From positions 1-64,000 of the forward strand of contig NZ_CP007130.1 of NCBI RefSeq assembly GCF_000522985.1: a stretch of 64,000 nt of DNA. The letters run 5' to 3'. Shown here piece by piece: positions 18,005 through 26,196 of this stretch; position 1 is the stretch's first letter; each line of letters starts with the position of its first letter. A model generated the notes under the pieces. That model ran no database searches. It saw nothing but the letters and a program-made list of their open reading frames with translations, and was not told the origin of the DNA. Made by a program: the position numbers and the translations under genes. The DNA comes from Gemmatirosa kalamazoonensis (GTDB lineage: Bacteria > Gemmatimonadota > Gemmatimonadetes > Gemmatimonadales > Gemmatimonadaceae).

Positions 18005-19171
18005 TCACGCCTCGATCCCCGCAACGGCGAGCACCTGCCGCATCCGCGTCGCCGCGAGCCCCGGGTCGCGCAGCAGCCCCGCCGCATCGGCCAGCCGGAA
18101 CAGCTCCGCGAGGTGCGGCACCGAGCGCCAGCTCTCGGCGCCGCCAATCATGCGGAAGTGCGACTGGTGCCCGTTCAGCCACGCGAGGAACACGACGCCC
18201 GTCTTGTACGCGTACGTCGGGCGGCGGAAGATGTGGCGCGACAGCGGTACCGTCGGGGCGAGCGCGCAGTCGAACGTCGCGCGGTCGCCGCGGTCGAGCG
18301 CCTGCAGCGCGGCCGACGCCGCCGGCGCGATCGCGTCGAAGATGCCGAGCAGCGCGTCGCTGTGCCCGTGCTCGTCGCCGGCGATGAGGCGGTCGTAGTT
18401 GAAGTCGTCGCCCGTGTACATGCGCACGCCCGCCGGCAGCCGCCGCCGCATCGCGATCTCCGCGTCGGCGTCGAGCAGCGAGATCTTGATCCCGTCCACC
18501 TTCGCCGCGTGCTCGCCGATCACGTCGAGACACGTCGCCATCGCTGCGCTCACGTCGCGCGTGCCCCAGTAGCCGGCGAGCTGCGGGTCGAACATGTCGC
18601 CGAGCCAGTGCAGGATCACCGGCTGCCGCACCTGCGACAGCACGCGTCCGTACACCCGGCGGTAGTCGTCGGCCGAGCGCGCCGCGCGGGCGAGCGCGCG
18701 GCTCGCCATGAGGATCACGCGGCCGCCGTGCCCCTCCACGAAGCCCACCTGCTCCTCGTACGCGCGCGACACGTCGTCGAGCGTGACCGATTCGTTAGGC
18801 ACGAGGTGGTCCGTGCCGGCGCCGCACGCCACGGTGCCCCCTTCGGCGCGCGCCTCGGCGATCGAGCGCGCGATCAGCTCGCGCGCCGCGTCCCAGCCGA
18901 GCCCCATGCCGCGCTGCGCCGTGTCCATCGCCTCCGCCACCGCGAAGCCGAGCGACCAGAGATGCCGGCGGAAGGCGAGCGTCGCGTCCCAGTCGATCGC
19001 CTGGTCGGCGAGCGGATCCCGCGTCGCGAGCGGATCGGCGACGACGTGCGCGGCGGCGTACGCGATGCGCTGCTGGAACGGCCCCGTGGGGCGCGGCCAC
19101 GACGTCGGCTCGCGCAGCGTGTAGGCGGCGAGTGCGCCGTCGTCGGTGGGAAGGCGCAGCGTCTCAGGCAT
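18005..19171 (-). CDS. DUF993 family protein (dihydrodipicolinate-synthase-like)
   Basis: 388 residues, the normal size for DUF993. Recognisable segments are GPFQQRIAYAAAHVVADPL, AIDWDATLAFRRHLWSLGF, ACGAGTDHL, VILHWLGDMFDPQLAGYWG, KVDGIKISLLDA with a candidate Schiff-base-type lysine context, and MYTGDDFNYDRLIAGD. The family is annotated as aldolase-like and recurs beside Gfo/Idh/MocA dehydrogenases and sugar isomerases, as here, suggesting cleavage or condensation of an oxidised sugar. It overlaps the dehydrogenase gene by eight bases. The actual reaction is not known to me. Confidence 0.85.
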   Translation of the reverse strand: MPETLRLPTDDGALAAYTLREPTSWPRPTGPFQQRIAYAAAHVVADPLATRDPLADQAIDWDATLAFRRHLWSLGFAVAEAMDTAQRGMGLGWDAARELIARSIAEARAEGGTVACGAGTDHLVPNESVTLDDVSRAYEEQVGFVEGHGGRVILMASRALARAARSADDYRRVYGRVLSQVRQPVILHWLGDMFDPQLAGYWGTRDVSAAMATCLDVIGEHAAKVDGIKISLLDADAEIAMRRRLPAGVRMYTGDDFNYDRLIAGDEHGHSDALLGIFDAIAPAASAALQALDRGDRATFDCALAPTVPLSRHIFRRPTYAYKTGVVFLAWLNGHQSHFRMIGGAESWRSVPHLAELFRLADAAGLLRDPGLAATRMRQVLAVAGIEA

Positions 19172-20369
19172 ACGCGCCCACGCCCGTCCCCCGGGCCTCG
19201 GTCGGCGCCCCGCCTAACGTCAGCTCCGGCACGTCGAGCCAGCGGCGCTCGGCCCACGACTGCAACCCCAGCTCGGCGAGCTGCACGCCTCTCGCGCCCT
19301 CCAGGAAGTCGTGCGGGAACGGCGTGTCCACCGCGACGTGCCGCAGGAACGCCTCCCACTGCACCTTGAACGCGTTGTCGAACGTCCCGTTGTCCGGCAC
19401 CTCCTGCCAGTGCTCGAAGAAGTCGAACGGGTTCGGGATGTCCGGGTTCCACACCGGCTTCGGCGTGTTCGCGCGGTGCTGCGACTTGCAGCCGCGCAGC
19501 CCGGCCACCGCGCTGCCGTGCGTGCCGTCCACCTGGAGCCACAGCAGCTCGTCGCGGTACACGCGCACCGCCCACGACGAGTTGAACTGCGCGACGATGC
19601 CGCCCTCGAGCTCGAACGTGCCGTACGCGGCGTCGTCGGCCGTCGCGCGGTAGCGCCGCCCGCGCTCGTCCACGCGCTCCGGGATGTGCGTCGCCCCGTA
19701 GCACTGCAGCGCCTTCACCGGGCCGAACGTGTGATCGAGCACGTAGCGCCAGTGCGCGAACATGTCGACGATGATCCCGCCGCCCTCCTCGGCGCGGTAG
19801 TTCCACGACGGCCGCTGCGCGGGCTGCCCCGCCCAGTCGCCCTCGAACACCCAGTACCCGAACTCGCCGCGCACGCTGAGGATGCGGCCGAAGAAGCCGC
19901 CGTCGATGAGGCGCTTCAGCTTGAGGATCCCCGGCAGGAACAGCTTGTCCTGCACCACGCCCTGCTTCACGCCGCGGTCGCGCGCGAGCCGCGCGAGCTC
20001 CAGCGCCTCGGCGGTGCTCGTGGCGAGCGGCTTCTCGCAGTAGACGTGCTTGCCGGCGGCGATCGCGCGGCGCACGTTGTCGGCCCGCGCGCTCGTCAGC
20101 GTCGCGTCGAAGTAGATCGGGTCGCGCGCGTCCGCGAGGCACGCGTCGAGGTCCGTGGACCATCGCGCGACGCCGTACCGCTCCGCGAGCGCGCGGATCT
20201 TCCCCTCGTTCCGTCCGACGAGGATCGGATCCGGCATGAGCGCGTCGCCGTCGCCTAACGGTACGCCGCCCTGCTCGCGGATCGCGAGGATCGACCGGAC
20301 CAGGTGCTGGTTCAGCCCCATGCGTCCGGTGACGCCGTTCATGATGATGCCGATGGGCCGCGTGGCCAT
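19164..20369 (-). CDS. Gfo/Idh/MocA-family NAD(P)-dependent sugar dehydrogenase
   Basis: 401 residues. The N-terminal Rossmann part starts RPIGIIMNGVTGRMGLNQHL, and AGKHVYCEKPLATS carries the conserved EKP lysine. The C-terminal substrate domain has GGGIIVDMFAHWRYVLDH, with the Asp/His typical of the catalytic pair. The protein would oxidise a sugar, inositol or sugar-acid hydroxyl with NAD(P). It sits between an MFS permease and a DUF993 protein on the same strand. The short 54-base gap to the MFS gene and the overlap with DUF993 indicate one operon. Confidence 0.88.
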   Translation of the reverse strand: MATRPIGIIMNGVTGRMGLNQHLVRSILAIREQGGVPLGDGDALMPDPILVGRNEGKIRALAERYGVARWSTDLDACLADARDPIYFDATLTSARADNVRRAIAAGKHVYCEKPLATSTAEALELARLARDRGVKQGVVQDKLFLPGILKLKRLIDGGFFGRILSVRGEFGYWVFEGDWAGQPAQRPSWNYRAEEGGGIIVDMFAHWRYVLDHTFGPVKALQCYGATHIPERVDERGRRYRATADDAAYGTFELEGGIVAQFNSSWAVRVYRDELLWLQVDGTHGSAVAGLRGCKSQHRANTPKPVWNPDIPNPFDFFEHWQEVPDNGTFDNAFKVQWEAFLRHVAVDTPFPHDFLEGARGVQLAELGLQSWAERRWLDVPELTLGGAPTEARGTGVGAYA

Positions 20370-20423
20370 GCGTGATTCTCGGTGTGCGATGGGAACGACT
20401 GTGTCCGCCGATGACGAGCAGTC

Positions 20424-21674
20424 TCAGGTCGCGCGTGCGGGCGCCGGCTCCAGCACCGGGTCCTGCGCGCGCGCGGGGCGGGGAAGCAGCGCGATCGCGA
20501 CCGCGCCGGTGAGCGCGAAGCCGATCAGCGCGGCGAAGCCGGACGCGTAGCTGCCGCTGACGTCGCGCAGGCGGCCCACGAGCACGGGCGCGAGCGCCTC
20601 CGCCACGCCGTCGGCCGTGAGAATCACGCCCATCGCGCGGCCGAGCACGCGCACGCCGAACAGCTCGGCCGCCATGAGCGGGATCACCATGTACTCGCCG
20701 CCGAGCCCGAGCCCGAACACGATGGCGAACGGATACACGGTGCGCGGCGACGCGCCGAGGAACAGCAGCGGGATGGAGCCGGCGACGAGCACGTAGATCA
20801 GCAGCATCACGTGCTTCTTCGGCAGCCGGTCGGCGAGCCATCCCATCGCGAGGCGTCCGACGAGGCTCGACGCGAGCACGAGCGACGCGACGCGCGCCGC
20901 GTTCCCCTGCGAGTAGCCGTGATCGAGGCTGAGGAACAGCTTCAGGTTCTGGTTCGTCCCGCCGACGGCGGCGATGGAGCACATGCTGCCGAGGAGCAGC
21001 AGGTAGAACGCCGGCGCGCGCAGCACGCCGCCGAGCGGTGGCGGCGGCGCGGCGGCCGCGCGCGGGTCGCCCGATGCGTCCGGCGGCGCCTCGCGCACCA
21101 GGAGCACCATCGGCATCGCCACGACGACGATGACGATGCCTAACGCGCGCAGCGCGCCCTGCCAGCCGAAGCGCGCCGTGAGCCACACGCCGAGGAACGG
21201 CACGAGCGCGCCGCCGAGCCCGATGCCGAGGTACGCGAGCCCCATCGCGCGGCCCCGCGCCGTCGTGAACCAGCGCGACAGCAGCACCTGGTTCGGCAGC
21301 GGGCCGCCGCACACGTAGCCGATCGCGTTGCAGAGATAGAAGAAGTAGAAGCCCGTCAGCGACCGGATCGAGCCGAGGCCCACGAGCGCCACGCCGGCGA
21401 GCAGCACGCCGGCGATCATGAGCCGCCGCGGCCCGAAGCGGTCGACGAACCAGCCGGCGGCGAACCCGAACAGCGGGCCGACCACGAGCTTGCTGAGCGC
21501 GTTCCCCGACGTGACCTGGGCGCGCGTCCACCCGAAGTCCTTCACCATGAAGTCGTAGAAGAACGGCAGCCCGTAGAGCGCCAGGCCGACGATCGCGAAC
21601 AGCGACAGGAAGGCGGTCGCCGCGGCCTGCGCCTGGCCGCGAGTCGGCGGGCTGGCAGGGACCTGCTCGGGCAT
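20424..21674 (-). CDS. MFS transporter (oxalate/formate antiporter-like branch)
   Basis: 416 residues with about twelve hydrophobic segments. The cytoplasmic loop between helices 2 and 3 reads GWFVDRFGPRRLMIAG, and the matching loop in the second half reads GWLADRLPKKHVMLLI, both MFS signatures. SRWFTTARGRAMGLAYLGIGLGGALVP is typical of the OFA/monocarboxylate branch. It is the promoter-proximal gene of the operon with dehydrogenase, DUF993 and isomerase, so it probably imports their substrate. It is divergent from a secreted protein gene, with an operator-like site in between. Confidence 0.85.
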   Translation of the reverse strand: MPEQVPASPPTRGQAQAAATAFLSLFAIVGLALYGLPFFYDFMVKDFGWTRAQVTSGNALSKLVVGPLFGFAAGWFVDRFGPRRLMIAGVLLAGVALVGLGSIRSLTGFYFFYLCNAIGYVCGGPLPNQVLLSRWFTTARGRAMGLAYLGIGLGGALVPFLGVWLTARFGWQGALRALGIVIVVVAMPMVLLVREAPPDASGDPRAAAAPPPPLGGVLRAPAFYLLLLGSMCSIAAVGGTNQNLKLFLSLDHGYSQGNAARVASLVLASSLVGRLAMGWLADRLPKKHVMLLIYVLVAGSIPLLFLGASPRTVYPFAIVFGLGLGGEYMVIPLMAAELFGVRVLGRAMGVILTADGVAEALAPVLVGRLRDVSGSYASGFAALIGFALTGAVAIALLPRPARAQDPVLEPAPARAT

Positions 21675-21753
21675 GGCGTCGCTCGGGGCGGGGGAGGACG
21701 ACGACCGTCGTCACACGGGAATGCGGCCGCCTAGCGGTATCGCGGCGGGCACT

Positions 21754-21768
21754 TCATCGTTTAACCGC
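21754..21768. promoter_or_regulatory. LacI-type operator-like site 1 (degenerate)
   Basis: The divergent 21675-21831 gap contains CATCGTTTAAC, an AT-rich half-palindrome around a central CG resembling the better sites at 23726, 25785 and 46190. It would face both the MFS operon and the secreted protein gene. The match is weak (one good half), so this is suggestive only. Nothing else stands out in the gap. Confidence 0.35.
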
Positions 21769-21831
21769 GTCGAAGCTCACCGTCCGTCCGGCGTCTCGCA
21801 AGAGTGCCACACCGCGCGAACCCAGACTCCG

Positions 21832-23712
21832 ATGCGCCGTCTCGTCACGACCGGACGCACCCTGCTGGTCGCCGCGCTCGTCTCCGGAGCCGCCGGCGCG
21901 CAGTCCGTCGCCCCGGCGGACCTCTCGAAGCTCTCCCCGGCCGCGTTCCGCGACGACGAGCTCGATCTGCCGTACTACCTCGCGCACTTCCAGCGGCTCG
22001 CGAACGCCGTCGCGCTCGACGGGCCGCGGCGTGGGTTCATCGACGTCGCCGTCTGGCGGAGCCCGAAGGACAACAAGCCGTACAACGCCAGGATCATGGA
22101 GAACGTGCTCGCCCTGGCGTACTTCTACACGCTCGACCGGCCGTGGAACCCGTATCGTGGCGACACCGCGGTGCGCGCGCGGCTCGAGGCGGCGCTCGAC
22201 TTCTGGGTGCGCAGCGAGAGCCCCGACGGACGCTTCAGCGAGTACGCGCCCGAGCAGTGGAGCCTCGCGCCCACGGCGTTCGCCACGAAGTTCATGGGCG
22301 AGACGCTGCGCCTGCTGCACGACCCGAAGGCGCCGCGGATCGACGCCGCGCTGCTCCGCGGCGCCGCCGAGGCCGACCGGCGCGCGATCATGGCGACGCT
22401 CACGCGCCCCGACCTCGCGGAGCACGGCGCGCGGTACACGAACCAGTTCGGCAACGTGTGGGGCGGCGCGCTCGCCTACCTCGCGCTGTACCCCGATCCG
22501 GCGATGCGTCGAGCGTTAGGCGCGTGGCTCGCGCGCGCCGAGACCGAGCACCAGAGCCCGGTCGGCTACTTCTACGAGGCCGACGGGCCGGACTGGGGCT
22601 ACGACCTCGACACGCACCACAGCGACTTCCTCATGGCGTGGCAGTACGCGCGCGGCACCGACCTCGCGCGCTACTTCGTCGACCCGACGCGTCGCTGGTA
22701 CGAATGGCTCGGCTACAACGTCGTCCCCGAGCCCGGCGAGTCGGCGCTCACGCTGAACCGCTCCATCGAGTCGCGGCAGCAGCACGCCGTCGTCGACGAG
22801 GCGGGGCCGGCGGAGTCGCAGACCGGCAACCCGCTCGCCGAGGTGGTGCTCGAGGCGCGCGTGCTCGGTCCCACGCGCGAGACGCTCGCGCGCCGCGCCG
22901 CCGAGCGCCGCGCGGCGCTCGTGCGCGACTGGCCGCGCGTCGACACGCTCGCCGTCGGCGAGTTCCGCGCGTTCTCGCCGTACGCGTTCCTGCACCGCGC
23001 GCAGGTGCGCTGGTATCCCACCGACGCGCAACGCGCCGCCGCCGTCGAGCGGCTGCGTCCGGTGTCGGAGTCGCGCTTCACCCATCAGCGGGTCGACGCG
23101 CGGCGGCCGATCGTGTTCAGCTACGTGCGCCGTCCGTCGTACTACGCGGCGTTCACCGCCGGCGACGTCGTCACCGCGCAGCAGCGCTACGGGTTCGGGC
23201 TGCTGTGGATCCCGGGCGTCGGCTCCGTGTTGCAATCGCAGACCGGCGGTGGCGTCACGGCGTGGGGCACGCGGCGCGCGGACACCACGGTCGTGTACGA
23301 GGCCGCGACGTTCGACGCCGCGTACCGCGTGGCCGACAGCACGCTCGGGCCGGCGCCCGGCGTGCGCGACCTGCCGGCCGGCGACCTCGCCGTGACGTAT
23401 CGGTTAGGCAGCCGCGGCACGAAGCGCATCCTGTTCGACGACCGCGGCGTGCACGTGTCCGTGTCGCACGCCGGCGCGTTCGCCGAGCAGCTCCCGCTGC
23501 TCGTGCTGCCGTCGGACTCGGTGACCACGCGGCCGGGGGGCGTGGAGCTGCGGCGGGGCGGGGCGCGCTTCACCGTGCGGTGGGCGCCGGCGAGCACCGC
23601 TCAGGTGACCTACACCGACGAGCGGTCGGGCGCGCGTCGTGTGGTCGCGGTCGTCATCCCCGCCTCCGACTCGCTCCGCTACGACCTCGAGATGCTCGGC
23701 GCGCCGCCGTGA
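21832..23712 (+). CDS. Secreted protein of unknown function, likely glycan-active (alpha/alpha-toroid N-terminal part)
   Basis: 626 residues from the ATG at 21832, which gives a clean signal peptide ending SGAAGAQ; upstream in-frame codons lack one. Residues ~60-330 look helical with aromatic-rich segments (LPYYLAHFQRLANAV, NARIMENVLALAYFY, SPDGRFSEYAPEQWSL, GYFYEADGPDWGYDLDTHHSDF). This resembles the toroid of heparinase-type lyases or unsaturated glucuronyl hydrolases. The C-terminal 250 residues look like a beta-sandwich. I cannot assign a family. The neighbours (LacI regulator, DUF1080, SusCD) favour a role in polysaccharide breakdown. Confidence 0.7.
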   Translation: MRRLVTTGRTLLVAALVSGAAGAQSVAPADLSKLSPAAFRDDELDLPYYLAHFQRLANAVALDGPRRGFIDVAVWRSPKDNKPYNARIMENVLALAYFYTLDRPWNPYRGDTAVRARLEAALDFWVRSESPDGRFSEYAPEQWSLAPTAFATKFMGETLRLLHDPKAPRIDAALLRGAAEADRRAIMATLTRPDLAEHGARYTNQFGNVWGGALAYLALYPDPAMRRALGAWLARAETEHQSPVGYFYEADGPDWGYDLDTHHSDFLMAWQYARGTDLARYFVDPTRRWYEWLGYNVVPEPGESALTLNRSIESRQQHAVVDEAGPAESQTGNPLAEVVLEARVLGPTRETLARRAAERRAALVRDWPRVDTLAVGEFRAFSPYAFLHRAQVRWYPTDAQRAAAVERLRPVSESRFTHQRVDARRPIVFSYVRRPSYYAAFTAGDVVTAQQRYGFGLLWIPGVGSVLQSQTGGGVTAWGTRRADTTVVYEAATFDAAYRVADSTLGPAPGVRDLPAGDLAVTYRLGSRGTKRILFDDRGVHVSVSHAGAFAEQLPLLVLPSDSVTTRPGGVELRRGGARFTVRWAPASTAQVTYTDERSGARRVVAVVIPASDSLRYDLEMLGAPP

Positions 23713-23725
23713 TTCCCTCTTGCCA

Positions 23726-23739
23726 GTTAAACGTTTCAG
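23726..23739. promoter_or_regulatory. LacI-type operator-like site 2, upstream of the LacI gene
   Basis: GTTAAACGTTTCAG is a CG-centred imperfect palindrome 40 bases before the LacI-family ATG and 13 bases after the preceding stop. Its position suggests autoregulation. It is AT-rich in a 73% GC background and resembles the sites at 25785 and 46190. Confidence 0.55.
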
Positions 23740-23779
23740 AACAAATGTGCAGCACCCCACGCCGAGCCCTGCCCGCCTC

Positions 23780-24826
23780 ATGCCTGCCCTCACCCTGCGC
23801 GACGTCGCCACCCACTGTGGCGTCTCCACGGCTACCGTCTCGGCCGTCGTCAACGGCGCCGAATGGGTGTCGCCGGCGACGCGGGTGCGCGTCCAGCGCG
23901 CCGTCGACGAGATGGGCTACCGGCCGAACCAGTTCGCGCGCGGGCTGAAGACCCAGCGCGGCTACGCCGTCGGCGTCATCGTCTCCGACCTCACGAACCC
24001 GTTCTTCACCGAGGTCGTGCGCAGCCTGAGCCACGCCCTGCACGCCGGTGGGCGCGCGCACTTCCTCTGCGACACCGACCACCGGTCGGATGTCGGCGAG
24101 AGCTCGCTGCGCATGCTCGCCGACAACCACGTCGTCGGGCTCGTGCTCATCGGCGACAGCGTGCCCGGCGATGCGGTGCGCCGCTACGTGCGGCGGCGCG
24201 GGCACGTCCCCATCGTCGCCATCGAGCGCGACTACGACCTCGAGGGCGTGAGCACGCTGCTCGTCGACTCCGAGCTCGGCGCGTACACCATGGTGCGCCA
24301 TCTCCTGGGGCAGGGGCACCGGCGCATCGCGCTCATCACCGGCCCGTCGCTCGGCGGCGGCAGCGCGACGTTCGGGCGGGAGCAGCGGCTGCACGGCTAC
24401 CAGCGCGCGCTGCGCGACGTCGGCATCGATCCCGACCCGGGGCTCGTCGTCGAGGGGAACTTCCGCTACGCCGGCGGGCAGCACGCCATGCGCCGGCTGC
24501 TCGCGAGCGGCCGCATCCCCGACGCCGTCTTCGCGTCGAACGACATGATGGCGCTCGGGGCGATGAGCGTGCTGCGCGACGCCGGGCTCCGCATCCCCGA
24601 CGACATCGCCATCGCCGGCTTCGACGACATCCCGCCGGCCGCGCTCACCACGCCGGGGCTCACCACCATGGCGATGCCGATGAGCGAGCTCGGACGCGCC
24701 GCCGCGCAGCTGCTCGGCGAGCGGCTCGTCGGCTCGGGGCTCGACGTGGTGCGCAAGGTGTTCGACCCTCAGCTCGTGGTGCGGCACTCGTCCGGACATC
24801 ACGCCGGCGCCCGCCAGTCCGCCTGA
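23780..24826 (+). CDS. LacI-family transcriptional regulator
   Basis: 348 residues. The N-terminal helix-turn-helix reads LTLRDVATHCGVSTATVSAV, followed by the hinge helix VQRAVDEMGYRPNQFARGL, which inserts into the CG centre of palindromic operators. The periplasmic-binding-protein-like sensor domain starts YAVGVIVSDLTNPFFTEVV and includes GHRRIALITGP, AVFASNDMMALGAMSVL and IAIAGFDDIPPAALTTPGLTT. It would sense a sugar or sugar acid. Palindromes with a CG centre lie just upstream of this gene and near the SusC and 46.2-kb isomerase promoters, so those are likely targets. Confidence 0.93.
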   Translation: MPALTLRDVATHCGVSTATVSAVVNGAEWVSPATRVRVQRAVDEMGYRPNQFARGLKTQRGYAVGVIVSDLTNPFFTEVVRSLSHALHAGGRAHFLCDTDHRSDVGESSLRMLADNHVVGLVLIGDSVPGDAVRRYVRRRGHVPIVAIERDYDLEGVSTLLVDSELGAYTMVRHLLGQGHRRIALITGPSLGGGSATFGREQRLHGYQRALRDVGIDPDPGLVVEGNFRYAGGQHAMRRLLASGRIPDAVFASNDMMALGAMSVLRDAGLRIPDDIAIAGFDDIPPAALTTPGLTTMAMPMSELGRAAAQLLGERLVGSGLDVVRKVFDPQLVVRHSSGHHAGARQSA

Positions 24827-24843
24827 CCCCCTCGCTCGAATCG

Positions 24844-25674
24844 ATGCATCCCATGCCGACGTTCACCACGCCGCTCGCTCGTCGCGCGCCGTTCCGGATC
24901 CTCGCCGCGCTCGCGCTCGCCGCGTGCGCCCATCGCGGCGCCACCCCACAGCCGACCGGCCCGAACGCGCTGTCGAGCGCCGAGCGCGCGGCCGGCTGGC
25001 GCGCGCTCTTCGATGGCGAGACGCTGCGCGGGTGGCGCGGGGTCGGCTACGACAGCGTGCCCGTCGGGCACTGGCGCGTGGTCGACGGCGCGATCGAGAA
25101 GATCGCGACGAAGAACGTCGCGCGACGGCCGGACGGGCTGCCGGTCTCCGGGGGAGACCTCATGACCGTCGACACGTACGGCGACTTCGAGCTGGCGTGG
25201 GAGTGGAAGGCGACGCCGGGCGCGAACAGCGGGGTGAAGTACAACGTCTCCGAGGCGCTGTCGACCGGGCCGCAGAAGGACAGCCACTCGGCGATCGGCT
25301 TCGAGTACCAGATGATCGACGACGACCGGCATCCGGACGGGAAGCTGATCAGGCACAAGACGGGCGATCTCTACGACCTCATCTCGTCGAACGAGCGGAA
25401 GCACGTGCGGCCGATCGGCGAGTGGAACGAGTCGCGGGTGGTGTTCCGCGGCATGCACGGCGAGCACTGGCTCAACGGCGAGAAGGTCGTCGAGTACGAC
25501 CTCGGCACGCCGGCGATGCAGGCGGCGGTCGCGGCGAGCAAGTACAAGGTCTATCCGTGGTTCGCCGAGCGGCGTCGCGGGCACATCGTGCTCCAGGACC
25601 ACGGGGACGAGGTGTACTTCCGGCACATCCGGATCCGCGAGCTCGATGGCGCCGGCCGGTCGGCGACGCGCTGA
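24844..25674 (+). CDS. DUF1080 (3-keto-disaccharide hydrolase-like) lipoprotein
   Basis: 276 residues from the ATG at 24844 (alternative 24853). A lipobox LALAACAHR ends the signal, so the protein is probably membrane-anchored. The concanavalin-like DUF1080 domain is clear: GWRALFDGETLRGWRG, HWRVVDGAIE, GGDLMTVDTYGDFELAWEWK, NSGVKYNV, FEYQMIDD, EWNESRVVFRG and HWLNGEKVVEYDL. Such domains bind or cleave glycans, and some hydrolyse 3-keto-glycosides. It follows the LacI gene by 17 bases and probably shares its transcript. Confidence 0.88.
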   Translation: MHPMPTFTTPLARRAPFRILAALALAACAHRGATPQPTGPNALSSAERAAGWRALFDGETLRGWRGVGYDSVPVGHWRVVDGAIEKIATKNVARRPDGLPVSGGDLMTVDTYGDFELAWEWKATPGANSGVKYNVSEALSTGPQKDSHSAIGFEYQMIDDDRHPDGKLIRHKTGDLYDLISSNERKHVRPIGEWNESRVVFRGMHGEHWLNGEKVVEYDLGTPAMQAAVAASKYKVYPWFAERRRGHIVLQDHGDEVYFRHIRIRELDGAGRSATR

Positions 25675-25784
25675 TGCGCGGTTCGCCCGCCAGTTCGTGA
25701 CGGACCGTCGGCGGCCGGGGTCTGCGACCGAGTGAGTGTGTCGCGGCACCCCGCGCGGCGCGCGAACGAGGTTGACGGGAACTG

Positions 25785-25798
25785 GTTAATCGATAAAG
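25785..25798. promoter_or_regulatory. LacI-type operator-like site 3, in the SusC upstream region
   Basis: GTTAATCGATAAAG is an AT-rich, CG-centred imperfect palindrome in the gap after the DUF1080 gene. It lies about 110 bases before the candidate -10 box at 25907-25912 (TACAAT) and 400 bases before the SusC start. Confidence 0.5.
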
Positions 25799-26196
25799 TT
25801 GGCACGCGACGCAGCCGACGCCTCCATCCCTACCGTGGTGTGCCGCGTCACTCATCGGCACGTGCTCGACTCCGGCCGGGTCTGGCCGGGAATAGTTAGT
25901 TAGACGTACAATACGTGCCGCGTCGCGCGGTCCTGCCGCGCGAAATGGCTGTCCTTCCGGCGAGAACGGGAACTCGCCGCTTCGCCCCGCCGCGTGGAGT
26001 CCGGTCCGACGTCGGTCGTCGGTGCCGCCGCCACGCGGCTTCGGATGCGCGAAGCGCGGCCCCCGACCCAACGCATAGATCGTCGTGCCTGCGTCTCACG
26101 CAGGTCGATCTGTCCCGACATCGTACGATCCCAAGTCCTTGGGCCCGGATGCCGTCGGGTGTCGTCGCTCACTCCTGTTTCGGAGGAAGGCCACTC
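25799..26196 (+). promoter_or_regulatory. Promoter and long 5' leader of the susCD operon
   Basis: This is the largest non-coding stretch in the window. A relatively AT-rich island at 25891-25915 contains TAGTTAGTTAG and a TACAAT hexamer that could be a -10 box; I see no convincing -35. The leader would be about 280 bases and contains short hairpins (CCTGCG-tctca-CGCAGG at 26088-26105, CCAAG-tc-CTTGG near 26132) before a GGAGGAAGG ribosome site at 26182-26190. Long leaders with hairpins are common ahead of susC-type genes, but no known riboswitch is recognisable. Confidence 0.4.

Noticed and set aside
26088-26145. Riboswitch in the susC leader
   Set aside because: Short hairpins exist, but no conserved core of a known riboswitch class can be recognised.
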